Origin: Candidatus Colicola equi
Lineage (GTDB): Bacteria; Bacteroidota; Bacteroidia; Bacteroidales; Paludibacteraceae
Direction: 5' to 3'
Assembly: GCA_018066175.1 (NCBI GenBank)
Contig: JAGHRV010000027.1
Location: forward strand, 1-33,673
DNA: 33,673 nucleotides
A program made the translations under genes and the position numbers. The notes beneath the pieces were generated by a model, which saw only the letters and a program-made list of their open reading frames with translations, searched no databases and was not told where the DNA came from. This document shows, one piece after another, positions 8,210 to 16,209 of the stretch (within the stretch, counting starts at the first letter, position 1; every line of letters starts with the position of its first letter).

Positions 8210-9019
8210 TTAAGAATTGATTATTTTTTTGTATACATCTGATTCATACCACTTTACCAATTCTGCGGCACGAAGCACCAACCATGGGTGAGAGTCATCT
8301 AAAATGGCAATCTCTCGAATGGTTGTTTCCCAAAAGTCTTGATTTTCGTTCTCAAATTCTTCTGCCTGCCGCAAAAGATTTTTTTTATCAGTTTGGACAA
8401 AATATTTTTGAGGGACTCCCGCCATTTTGGTTATGGCATTTAAAGCTGCGTCTATATCTTGGCATGCTAATAAGCCAGCTCTGTCCGCCGTAAATTCTGC
8501 CATACGTGACCAATATAACAATGCCAACTTGAATGGTAAATTAACTAATCCTGCACCAGGAATATGGTCTATCACATCAGAGAAATACCATAACATTTGT
8601 TGATATAATACATGCCCACTTTTGATGTGTCCCATTTCATGACCTACCACAAAGCGAACCTCTTCTTCTTTTAGCAAATCAATAACTCCCGTATTGAGAG
8701 AAATCATAGTATTCTCTCGAAAACCGGTAGTGAAAGCATTAATCAAATACGACCATTCCGTGTAGATCTTTGGCATGTAATCCAAATCTAATGTTTTAGC
8801 CACATCCTCCAATAAGGCATACAGTTCAGGACAAGACTGACTCGTTACGCGGAAACAACTCCCTTGATAATTGGTCATGGTCCACTTAACGGAGGTCCAA
8901 TTTAACAAGAAATTCGTCACTTTATTTAAGAAAGTGAATTGTTTAACTTTCTCCAACGCGTTACGATCAAATTCGTGCTCGTAGGCAGACGGACGAAGAT
9001 GAGTAAGATGCTTAATCAT
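8210..9019 (-). CDS. M48-family zinc metalloprotease
   Basis: This 269-residue protein has the zincin motif HEMGH at residues 127-131 (VRFVVGHEMGHIKSGH) and the third-ligand region AEFTADRAG with Glu175. Both are characteristic of M48 (Ste24/HtpX-type) peptidases. The segment NAFTTGFRENTMISLNTGVI before the motif is also typical of the family. Unlike HtpX it lacks clear N-terminal membrane helices, so it is probably cytoplasmic or peripheral; a mildly hydrophobic stretch at about 152-172 could touch the membrane. It starts 4 nt after the channel-like gene. In this island it is a candidate effector or regulator that cleaves a membrane or signalling protein. The substrate is unknown. Confidence 0.85.
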   Translation of the reverse strand: MIKHLTHLRPSAYEHEFDRNALEKVKQFTFLNKVTNFLLNWTSVKWTMTNYQGSCFRVTSQSCPELYALLEDVAKTLDLDYMPKIYTEWSYLINAFTTGFRENTMISLNTGVIDLLKEEEVRFVVGHEMGHIKSGHVLYQQMLWYFSDVIDHIPGAGLVNLPFKLALLYWSRMAEFTADRAGLLACQDIDAALNAITKMAGVPQKYFVQTDKKNLLRQAEEFENENQDFWETTIREIAILDDSHPWLVLRAAELVKWYESDVYKKIINS

Positions 9020-9023
9020 AGTT

Positions 9024-10913
9024 TCACTTATTATATTCTTGAATAATCTTTTTTCTGTTTTGAATGACAGCGATATCCTTTTCTTTTTCTTCGCCTTCTT
9101 TATCTTTTTCTAAGAGTTTATAAAAAGGTATAATAAGTCTATGCTGCATGAAAGAGGAGGTTTCCTTACATCCTTCTTTACTAGCATCTTTAAATCCCAT
9201 TACACTTCGTTCCGCGCACCAACGTAAATGCTCCATTTGGTACAAAATCTCATGGTCTATTTTAATATTATCATCATAATCTTCATAGATTTTATACATC
9301 TCTATTTGATAGCGGTTCGAAAAACGTGTTGACTCATCATATTGATACCACTCTTGAACACAATCTTCGAATTTAATATTTTCCTCGTTTGAGTTCTTAT
9401 GGGCTAGATGATAGTAAAAACTTGTCCACTGTGCTAACGTATCATCAAATAAAGCAGATTGAATTACATCTAATTCACCAAAAGTACGAACATTCGCATA
9501 TTTTTTATTTTCTCGTAATATATCAGCTATGCCAGATTGAATTTGTTGACGAACTAATATGCGCACATTAGATGTCGGATTGGGGACAATCACTTCTTGA
9601 CCGTTCTCGCTTTTTACTGTTTTATATCCTTGGTAGAAGCAGTCTACCGGCAAACTCAATGCTGCTGATATGCTATTATCAGAATCGTAGAATGAGATAG
9701 CAATAGTCAGCAATTGATTCGGATCTTTAGCCCATTGTGATATATCCTGACGAACTTCTGCATTTGCCATATCTGCGTGACGATATTCTATATCAATATC
9801 TGTTATTTGGTCCAAATAAGCATAATTGGCTTTGAAACGAGGCAAGAGCTCATCCATGTGTTTGTCTATGACTGTAATCTTTGTTTTAATTGCCTTCTTT
9901 TTTTCATCAAAATTTGGGAAATGGCATATACGTAATGCCTCCAATAACAGGGCTGTTCCCATGTTATCAAAACCTACTATCACCAAATGAACATATTTAG
10001 AAGAATCGGGGCGTAGTGGCTCAAAATCTAACCGATCGTATTTATGTAGAGCAAAAAATCCCCAAAGCATTCGAGCCCAATTTTCGTAATAATTGAAGGG
10101 ACGTAAATAGGAAATGACTTGGTCGCCTTTCTTCGTATAACTACTGGGCAGTTTTAGCCGTTGAATAGTAGCATATGCCGTTGAGGTATCTAACTCAACA
10201 TGCAAAGGAAGAGGCTTTAAATGAGGCTGCTCGCCAACTATTTTATTAATTAGTTTGGCACATAACAAGTTATTTGTGTCTCGATTGGTATCACCTTCGC
10301 CTAATATGTAGACCTGTTCGCATGATGTTAGATTGAGCCTACGCAAATGATTTTCCATAGTAATATTACCTGAAAAATAGAAAATTTTCTCTTTCTCCTC
10401 TGATGTACAATTTGCCTCGATTTCCGCGCGTACATCAGGAATCGAACAAGACGTCAAAAGCGCAACGGCTTCCGATTTACGGAGCATTTCTTTGATTATG
10501 GATAAGGTCAAACCACTATAACCAATCACAACTATATGATCTTTTAATTCTGGATAATCTTTGGTTCCATTCAGTTTTTTTAATTGCTCTTCATTTTGTG
10601 CTATACGGCGGCGTTCAAAGGCCTGTTGAAGTTTGTACGAAACATACCATACAACTATACCCGACATAGCGATACAACCTATAATTGACAAAAATAGAAG
10701 AATTATTTGCCATGAAGGGTCCATCGCCTTGTCGAAACCATTAACACCAAAAAATCCATAAAAAAATGATATCAAAGAAACCCCTTTAGGATGAATAAGG
10801 ACAATCAAAACACATCCCAGTACAAATGTTCCTATCCATGGGTAAATTATGCCGCGTCCTAATGGTGTAGAAAGGGAATCCAATGTCTTTTTAATGAATA
10901 ACCGAAGATTCAT
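9024..10913 (-). CDS. two-TM, tandem TrkA-N/RCK-like protein with C-terminal RyR-like domain
   Basis: This 629-residue protein has two N-terminal membrane helices (about 22-41 and 67-92) joined by a hydrophobic loop (SLISFFYGFFGVNGFD) that could be a re-entrant segment. A first Rossmann domain begins at about 126 (HIVVIGYSGLTLSIIKEMLR) and a second at about 305 (YVHLVIVGFDNMGTALLLEA). Both resemble TrkA-N/RCK nucleotide-binding domains of potassium channels and CASTOR/POLLUX-type channels. The C-terminus (about 536-629) contains MEHLRWCAERSVMGF and HRLIIPFYKLLEKD, a diverged RyR domain with the same order of motifs as the two small RyR proteins. No TVGYG selectivity filter is present, so channel activity is not established. 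Inferred role: a ligand-gated membrane effector or sensor. Confidence 0.75.
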   Translation of the reverse strand: MNLRLFIKKTLDSLSTPLGRGIIYPWIGTFVLGCVLIVLIHPKGVSLISFFYGFFGVNGFDKAMDPSWQIILLFLSIIGCIAMSGIVVWYVSYKLQQAFERRRIAQNEEQLKKLNGTKDYPELKDHIVVIGYSGLTLSIIKEMLRKSEAVALLTSCSIPDVRAEIEANCTSEEKEKIFYFSGNITMENHLRRLNLTSCEQVYILGEGDTNRDTNNLLCAKLINKIVGEQPHLKPLPLHVELDTSTAYATIQRLKLPSSYTKKGDQVISYLRPFNYYENWARMLWGFFALHKYDRLDFEPLRPDSSKYVHLVIVGFDNMGTALLLEALRICHFPNFDEKKKAIKTKITVIDKHMDELLPRFKANYAYLDQITDIDIEYRHADMANAEVRQDISQWAKDPNQLLTIAISFYDSDNSISAALSLPVDCFYQGYKTVKSENGQEVIVPNPTSNVRILVRQQIQSGIADILRENKKYANVRTFGELDVIQSALFDDTLAQWTSFYYHLAHKNSNEENIKFEDCVQEWYQYDESTRFSNRYQIEMYKIYEDYDDNIKIDHEILYQMEHLRWCAERSVMGFKDASKEGCKETSSFMQHRLIIPFYKLLEKDKEGEEKEKDIAVIQNRKKIIQEYNK

Positions 10914-10943
10914 ATTTATCGTATAATTTTATTTAATTTACTC

Positions 10944-11237
10944 TTATTGTTTTTCTATCTTCCATCCTAATTTGATAAGCAACTTAATAGTCTCTAAGGC
11001 CGTTTGACGATCATACTCTTTTTCATATTCCGGAAGTTGTTCGTATGGTACTAAACATGGTGTTTGTTTTTGGTAATCATCACGAATGAGACCGTAAGTC
11101 CATCCTTCTTGGATACGATTTTGCGCCCATACATTATGCACATTAGCAGCCATGATTTCTACTAATGGTTGCAATTCCTTAGGCAACTTAACATTTGTCG
11201 TATTGGCAGGGGAAGGTGTAAATTTGTTTGACTTCAT
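10944..11237 (-). CDS. small RyR-domain protein, first gene of island operon
   Basis: This 97-residue soluble protein is almost entirely one RyR domain: NVHNVWAQNRIQEGWTYG, RDDYQKQTPCLVPYEQLP, EKEYDRQTALETIKLLIKLG. It is closely similar to the RyR domain of the protein at 2037-2495 but has no zinc ribbon. A GTG at 11255 would extend the frame by six codons. I chose the ATG at 11237 because the -7 box ends at 11261, which puts the expected transcription start near the GTG. Being first after the promoter, it may be the most abundant product, for example a soluble ligand-binding or buffering subunit. Confidence 0.8.
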   Translation of the reverse strand: MKSNKFTPSPANTTNVKLPKELQPLVEIMAANVHNVWAQNRIQEGWTYGLIRDDYQKQTPCLVPYEQLPEYEKEYDRQTALETIKLLIKLGWKIEKQ

Positions 11238-11260
11238 TATTGTATTAAACTTCACAGCTG

Positions 11261-11292
11261 CAAAATTACAAAAAAATATTCAATCTACCAAA
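11261..11292 (-). promoter_or_regulatory. Bacteroidota-type promoter of the island operon
   Basis: On the minus strand, TTTG (11292-11289) is followed after exactly 20 nt by TAATTTTG (11268-11261), matching the Bacteroidota housekeeping consensus TTTG / TAnnTTTG. Transcription should begin near 11254 and read through the RyR gene and downstream island genes. It is the only clear consensus promoter I found for the 11-kb array. Confidence 0.75.
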
Positions 11293-11382
11293 CATTTTGT
11301 GAATTTTAATTTGATTAAGGTAAATTTTTGTTATCTGTTTTATCATAATGTAGCAACGATTTATATTTTTTTGCTTTAAAAA

Positions 11383-11414
11383 TTTGCATATATCGTATTT
11401 TTTTTGTAACTTTG
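11383..11414 (+). promoter_or_regulatory. Bacteroidota-type promoter for the 129-residue gene
   Basis: TTTG at 11383-11386, 20 nt, then TAACTTTG at 11407-11414. The expected start near 11421 leaves a leader of about 155 nt. At its 5' end lies an inverted repeat GGGTAC (11431-11436) / GTACCC (11445-11450) with an 8-nt loop, which could cap the transcript with a hairpin. The phased 11-bp repeats follow. Confidence 0.75.
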
Positions 11415-11470
11415 CAGTGTCCAAAAAAATGGGTACAGTACAAGGTACCCCTTAGGTTACGCTTTTAGTA

Positions 11471-11535
11471 ACATAAAGAAATAGTAAAGGAATCATAAAG
11501 CAATCATAAAGGAATAGTAAAGGAATCATAAAGAA
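11471..11535 (+). repeat. six 11-bp phased direct repeats in the leader
   Basis: The core TAAAG recurs at 11474, 11485, 11496, 11507, 11518 and 11529, always exactly 11 bp apart. Units are of two kinds, ATAGTAAAGGA and ATCATAAAG(G/C/A)A, in the order B A B B A B. The spacing is one helical turn, so all copies face the same side of DNA. They lie downstream of the predicted transcription start and about 45 bp before the start codon at 11578. Confidence 0.85.
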
Positions 11536-11577
11536 CGTATACGTAAAATAAGTTATTTTTTTATATTTTTTTTAAAT

Positions 11578-11967
11578 ATGGCAGATGTAAAATTTTCTTA
11601 TCCGATTGAGGATTTGGAGGGGCAATTGACACCTCAAAAACAATTTGACCAAACAGGTAGAATGTTGGTAGCGAGGAAGAAGATTCGCAGATTACCTGAT
11701 GGTCATGTTATTGAAGGCAAGAAAGAGGTCTATTACTTGCACAAGCATGAAGGTGCTTGGTCAGAGAAATTAACGGCACACCGAATGGCTTATAAAGAAG
11801 TGCTGACGAAAGCCCATGAGGAGTTGAAAGACGAGACCAAGAAAACGATGTGGGAACAGCGCTGGAAAGAGCATGTAAAAAATGTTCGAAAGGGCGAAAA
11901 ACTATATAGTCAGTTGTTTGGGTTTGTAATGGCAACAATGTGGAAAGAGGGGACAGTCAGGAATTAG
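11578..11967 (+). CDS. conserved-looking small protein of unknown function
   Basis: This 129-residue soluble, strongly basic and charged protein begins MADVKFSYPIEDLEGQLTPQ and has a likely helical C-terminal half rich in Lys, Glu and Trp (MWEQRWKEHVKNVRKGEKLY). It has no signal peptide or TM. I do not recognise a family. Basic charge and length would fit a nucleic-acid-associated protein, but no known fold is visible. It has its own promoter and an unusual repeat leader, and it ends only 4 nt from the end of the convergent rmuC gene. It marks the border between the AT-rich island and the core region. Confidence 0.75.
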   Translation: MADVKFSYPIEDLEGQLTPQKQFDQTGRMLVARKKIRRLPDGHVIEGKKEVYYLHKHEGAWSEKLTAHRMAYKEVLTKAHEELKDETKKTMWEQRWKEHVKNVRKGEKLYSQLFGFVMATMWKEGTVRN

Positions 11968-11971
11968 CCAA

Positions 11972-13114
11972 TTAGTTGAGGGAGGGGGCGAGTTTGCGGA
12001 CTTTGGGTTGTTTGGTGCTGGTAATGCCGAGGCCACGCAGGTCGTCCACGCGTTTGAGCAGGTTGCCACGTCCGTCGCTTAGTTGGTCAGTAAGTGTTTT
12101 GCACGTGCCGGCAGCGGTGGATAATTGTTTAGAGAGGGCGACGCTGGTATCGACCAGACCTACGACCTTATCATACATACCATTGGCTGCCTCGATAATC
12201 TGTCGGCAGTTATCCTCCTGGCGCGTACCATTCCACGATTGCAGCACGAGATTGAGTGTGAGCATGAGGTTGGTAGGATTGAGGATGATGATGCCTTTGC
12301 GGTACGCCTCTTGCGCCAAGGAACGGTTGTAGTTCATCGCCATGACATAGGCTCCTTCATTGGGCATGAACATAAGCACATAGTTCATAGCGCCCTGCAC
12401 ATACTTAGGATAGTCTTTTTTGGATAGTTCGGAGACATGTGCCCAAACGGACTCGTAGTTTTTCTTGACGTACTGTTCGTATTCTTCTTTGGTTTCTGCT
12501 CCGATGGCATCGGTGTAGGCGGTAAGGGAGACTTTGGAATCCACGATGATACGTCCTCCTTCGGGCGTATTGATAATAAAGTCCGGGCGATAATTCTCTT
12601 TATTGCCAATAGGGAAGACCTCTTGTTTGGAGAACTCTATACCTTCTCTGAGTCCGCTGCCTTTGAGTATATCATCGAGCACTTGTTCGCCCCAATCGCC
12701 ATGCACTTTGCCTTTGTTCTTCATGGCCTCGGCTAAGTTGTCCGCCTGATGTCCTACTTTCTCGGTTTGTTGCACCATCTGTTTGAGAGCACCCTCGAGG
12801 GATGCGGTACTTTTCTCATTCGCCGAGCGTGTATCGGTCATGAGTTTATTCATGCTCTCAATCTGCTGATTAAGTGGAGCGATGAGTTTTTCGACACTCT
12901 CTTTATTGGTTTTCTTGAGGTCTTCCTGCTGTTGTTTGAGTATTTCGCCGGTACGTTTTTCGATGGCTTCCATAGCATCTTTATGTGCCTGGTCCTTAGC
13001 AGCCAGCAGTTCCTTGGTATGCGCTTGTGCATCTGATTTGACACTACGGAGCAAGAAGAAGGCTCCTATACCAGCCAGTACAACACCGGCAATGAATGCA
13101 AATATAACGTCCAT
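11972..13114 (-). CDS. rmuC: RmuC-family DNA recombination protein
   Basis: This 380-residue protein has an N-terminal membrane anchor (residues 3-23, VIFAFIAGVVLAGIGAFFLL), a long coiled coil (about 28-130, rich in Lys, Glu and Gln) and the RmuC nuclease-like core. The core shows GDWGEQVLDDILKGSGL, then YRPDFIINTPEGGRIIVDSK, a PD-(D/E)xK-type core, and later NPTNLMLTLNLVLQSW. RmuC limits DNA rearrangements in E. coli; the biochemistry is poorly known. It is the last gene of the ispG operon, 11 nt after the methyltransferase gene, and is tail to tail with the 129-residue gene with no room for a separate terminator. Confidence 0.92.
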   Translation of the reverse strand: MDVIFAFIAGVVLAGIGAFFLLRSVKSDAQAHTKELLAAKDQAHKDAMEAIEKRTGEILKQQQEDLKKTNKESVEKLIAPLNQQIESMNKLMTDTRSANEKSTASLEGALKQMVQQTEKVGHQADNLAEAMKNKGKVHGDWGEQVLDDILKGSGLREGIEFSKQEVFPIGNKENYRPDFIINTPEGGRIIVDSKVSLTAYTDAIGAETKEEYEQYVKKNYESVWAHVSELSKKDYPKYVQGAMNYVLMFMPNEGAYVMAMNYNRSLAQEAYRKGIIILNPTNLMLTLNLVLQSWNGTRQEDNCRQIIEAANGMYDKVVGLVDTSVALSKQLSTAAGTCKTLTDQLSDGRGNLLKRVDDLRGLGITSTKQPKVRKLAPSLN

Positions 13115-13125
13115 AGAGATAGTAA

Positions 13126-13842
13126 TTATTGTTTATTGATGTGCTCGGAGACACTTTTGGTTGCATAATAAATAGTTGTTATTCCGAACGAGAGCGTTTG
13201 GGCGTGGACTTGTTGGAATCCGGCATCACGCAGATGTTGGCACATCTGTTCGCCCCAAATGAAGTTTTTAACCGAATGATTGAGGTAGTTATAGGCCGTG
13301 CGGTTATGGCTTAGTATGCGTCCCATGAAGGGCATCAGATGGGAGAAATAGAGGTCATAGCAGAAGGCGATGAATCGGTTAGAAGGATAGGAGAACTCGA
13401 GTATCATGAGTTCGCCATTGGGTTGGAGCACGCGGTACATCTCATGCAGTCCCTTATCTAAGTTCGAGAAATTGCGTACGCCATAGGCGCAGGTGACAGC
13501 ATCAAAGGAGTTGGCCTGAAAGGGCATATCTAAGGCACTGGCTTTCATGAACGTAACGTGGTCGGTGTATTGATGCTTAGCCACTTTAGATTGGCCAATC
13601 GCCATCATCTCGGAGCTCAGGTCGATACCGGTAATGCGTTGTGCTTTATGGTGGCGAAGTAGTGCGAGCGTGAGGTCGGCTGTTCCAATGGCTACATCGA
13701 GCACGTGTTGGGCAGGCTGCATGCCCTTGACGGCCACCTTACGCCAGCGACGGTCCTCGTTAAGCGAAAAGAGGTGGTTGAGTCGGTCATAGGTAGCGGC
13801 TATGCCATCAAAGAAAGTGCCTATATTTTGTTTTTCATTCAT
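13126..13842 (-). CDS. menG: demethylmenaquinone methyltransferase (UbiE/MenG)
   Basis: This 238-residue class I SAM-dependent methyltransferase has motif I at 47-56 (VLDVAIGTAD), ITGIDLSSEMM at about 70-80, and the UbiE-family signatures FDGIAATYDRLNHL near the N-terminus and YGVRNFSNLDKGLHEMYRVL. It methylates demethylmenaquinone in the last step of menaquinone synthesis; ubiquinone is not expected in Bacteroidota, so menG is the better name than ubiE. Its start overlaps the end of the upstream TPR-like gene by 8 nt. Confidence 0.92.
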   Translation of the reverse strand: MNEKQNIGTFFDGIAATYDRLNHLFSLNEDRRWRKVAVKGMQPAQHVLDVAIGTADLTLALLRHHKAQRITGIDLSSEMMAIGQSKVAKHQYTDHVTFMKASALDMPFQANSFDAVTCAYGVRNFSNLDKGLHEMYRVLQPNGELMILEFSYPSNRFIAFCYDLYFSHLMPFMGRILSHNRTAYNYLNHSVKNFIWGEQMCQHLRDAGFQQVHAQTLSFGITTIYYATKSVSEHINKQ

Positions 13843-14551
13843 TGCGTTGTTTGAGTTGTGGCAAGTAGGTTTGCCTTATATAGCTAAAATGCGGGTGTTG
13901 CCGGAGTGTTTTTTCGGCCTGTTGGATAGCAGCGGCTTTATTTCCGGATTTTTCGTAGCATTGTGCGATACATAGTTGGATAGCGGGCAAGTTCCACAGA
14001 TAGCGGAAAGTTGTGTCGTTTAGCATGATATTTTCCGCCTGCAGGAACAGTTGCATCGCTTGTTTTTTATTGCCTCCAAATAGTTTAGGAGCATAAAAGT
14101 CCACATTGCCTTTGAGGGTGAGTGCGATGGGGTTATTGGGGTCGGTTTGCAGAGCCTGTTTGGCCATTTTGAAGGACTGCATACCTTCGGAGAATATTTT
14201 ACTTTTATCCAATAGGTACGCGTACGCATGGGAGGCGGACAGGTAGGCTATATAAGTGGCTTTCGGCATGTGAGGTTGTTCTTGGGCGAGATGGTCGTTA
14301 AACTGCAGCAAGTAGTGTTCGGCTTCCTCCATTCGCTTTTGGTCCGCCAGGACAGGTATATAGCCATATTCATAGTTAATAAGTCTGAGTCGTTGTGGAT
14401 GGGACAGGGCTTTCCAGTCCTGGGCATCGATATACTGTCCCCAGAGCGAGAGGTCGGAGGACATGTATGCCATATATAACTGCTCATCGCTAAATTGGCC
14501 AAATGCCAATTGAGCGACGAGTAGCATAGTGAATATGATTACCTTACGCAT
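13835..14551 (-). CDS. secreted TPR-like protein
   Basis: This 238-residue protein starts with a signal peptide ([19 protein letters not shown], cleavage after about residue 18). The rest is helical, with alanine- and tyrosine-rich pairs resembling tetratricopeptide repeats: [35 protein letters not shown] and [20 protein letters not shown]. It is probably periplasmic, perhaps a scaffold. No enzymatic motif is visible. It overlaps its neighbours by 8 nt at both ends (pfp upstream, menG downstream), so it is embedded in the housekeeping operon. Confidence 0.75.
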   Translation of the reverse strand: MRKVIIFTMLLVAQLAFGQFSDEQLYMAYMSSDLSLWGQYIDAQDWKALSHPQRLRLINYEYGYIPVLADQKRMEEAEHYLLQFNDHLAQEQPHMPKATYIAYLSASHAYAYLLDKSKIFSEGMQSFKMAKQALQTDPNNPIALTLKGNVDFYAPKLFGGNKKQAMQLFLQAENIMLNDTTFRYLWNLPAIQLCIAQCYEKSGNKAAAIQQAEKTLRQHPHFSYIRQTYLPQLKQRNE

Positions 14552-16193
14552 TCTCTAATAAGAGGGTACGAGTAGGTTGATCACACACCTCGGTAGGACC
14601 GTAGTACTGCACGGGTCCGGGGTACACATATTTCGAATTGGCAGAAGCCCAATCTTTGCGATGCTCTGCTAAGTACTTGAATGGTTTACCGTTCAGGTCC
14701 ACGAGGGCTTTTTGGATAACGGGTTTCATCTTACCATTACGCTTCTCCATATTCATCATCATGGTGATAGGCACACCACCTGCAATCCATTCAGCTGCAG
14801 GGGCGGTTAGGTTACGCACGACAGCCATATATCCGGACTTACCTGCCACGATGAGTTGGGTAGCTGTTTGGCCGAGGCTGTAGCAGTAATCGGCATCAAA
14901 GTTAGATGGGATGGCGCAACGTCCTTCGTATCCGAAGAAGTGATGTTGGGTAGCAAATTTACCTACATAGGTGCCGGCACCCTTCATTTGGGCGAGTTTC
15001 TTACCTACCATCTCGATGAGCAGTTTCTCTGTTTCAATCAGGCTAACCTGTACGTTTCCGTGCGGGTCGCGGTCCATGGTAAGTTGTTTAGCGATAGCCT
15101 TAGGCAGCGAGCGATACAGTTCGCAGGACATAGGTGTGAGCATAGTCTTGATATACTCACGTTTAGCATCATCACCTTCCATAGCAACGAATTCCTCGTT
15201 ATCGGCGAGCAGGTCATTGAGTTCTTGGATAAGACGGCGCATAGCAGGAATGAACTCAATGAGTCCTTCGGGTATGAGCACCGTACCGAAGTTTTGACCG
15301 GCAGCAGCACGAGCAGCAACGACTTCGGCTATTTGGTTAACTATATCCTGGAGGGTCATGTTATTGGCCTCTACTTCCTCGGAGATGATGCAGATATTAG
15401 GTTGGCTCTGCAGGGCACATTCGAGGGCGATATGGCTGGCGCTGCGTCCCATGAGACGAATGAAGTGCCAGTATTTCTTGGCGGAGTTAGCATCGCGTTG
15501 GATATTACCAATGAGTTCGCTATACACTTTGCAAGCGGTATCAAAACCGAAGGACGTCTCAATCATCTCGTTCTTGAGGTCACCGTCGATGGTCTTGGGG
15601 CAACCGATGACTTGGATGCCGGTGTTTTTTTGGAGGTAATACTCCGCCAAAACGCAGGCGTTGGTATTGGAATCGTCACCGCCGATGATGACGATGGCAT
15701 TCACGCCCAGTTGTTTACAAACCTCGATACCCTTGTCGAACTGCCATTCTTCCTCGAGTTTGGTGCGACCGGAACCGATGATATCAAATCCACCGGTATT
15801 GCGGTATTCGTCAATAATATCTGCCGTCAATTCCTGATATCTACCTTCTACCAACCCGCTTGGTCCGCCTAAGAAACCATAGAGTTTATTTTGGGGGTTG
15901 ATTTTCTTGAGGCCATCAAATAAGCCACAGATAACGTTGTGTCCGCCAGGAGCCTGACCTCCACTTAGGATAACACCTACATTAACAGGTGTAGTGTTCG
16001 GACGGCCATTGATAGCAGCATCTAACGTAATAACAGGCATACCATACGTATTGGGGAAGAGCGCCTTAATCTCTTCTTGATCGGCCACGGATTGAGTAGC
16101 CTGACCTTCCCTTAAAACGACTTGTCCAAGCAATGCAGCAGGCATCTTGGGCTGATACGATTGACGAGCAATCTGTAAAGGACTTTTTTTCAT
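14544..16193 (-). CDS. pfp: PPi-dependent phosphofructokinase
   Basis: This 549-residue enzyme transfers phosphate from pyrophosphate to fructose 6-phosphate, a reversible glycolytic step. Visible motifs are [10 protein letters not shown] (77-86) in the nucleotide/PPi loop, GGDDSNTNA (171-179), whose GGDD form is typical of PPi-using enzymes, [10 protein letters not shown] (199-208) with the catalytic Asp residues, and [14 protein letters not shown]. Length fits the long PFP type of Bacteroidota and plants. It lies 16 nt downstream of ispG. The large antisense frame at 14856-15872 is a shadow of this gene. Confidence 0.95.
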   Translation of the reverse strand: MKKSPLQIARQSYQPKMPAALLGQVVLREGQATQSVADQEEIKALFPNTYGMPVITLDAAINGRPNTTPVNVGVILSGGQAPGGHNVICGLFDGLKKINPQNKLYGFLGGPSGLVEGRYQELTADIIDEYRNTGGFDIIGSGRTKLEEEWQFDKGIEVCKQLGVNAIVIIGGDDSNTNACVLAEYYLQKNTGIQVIGCPKTIDGDLKNEMIETSFGFDTACKVYSELIGNIQRDANSAKKYWHFIRLMGRSASHIALECALQSQPNICIISEEVEANNMTLQDIVNQIAEVVAARAAAGQNFGTVLIPEGLIEFIPAMRRLIQELNDLLADNEEFVAMEGDDAKREYIKTMLTPMSCELYRSLPKAIAKQLTMDRDPHGNVQVSLIETEKLLIEMVGKKLAQMKGAGTYVGKFATQHHFFGYEGRCAIPSNFDADYCYSLGQTATQLIVAGKSGYMAVVRNLTAPAAEWIAGGVPITMMMNMEKRNGKMKPVIQKALVDLNGKPFKYLAEHRKDWASANSKYVYPGPVQYYGPTEVCDQPTRTLLLENA

Positions 16194-16209
16194 TGTTGTA
16201 TATTAATGT

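Noticed and set aside
11237..11255. GTG start at 11255 for the first RyR gene
   Set aside because: It would sit at the predicted transcription start; the ATG at 11237 gives a short leader and keeps the whole RyR domain.
11471..11535. Repeats as a small CRISPR array
   Set aside because: Units are 11 bp, contiguous and without spacers.
14856..15872. Long plus-strand frame of 338 codons
   Set aside because: It lies wholly antisense to the clearly conserved pfp gene, has no recognisable motifs and arises from codon bias of that gene.
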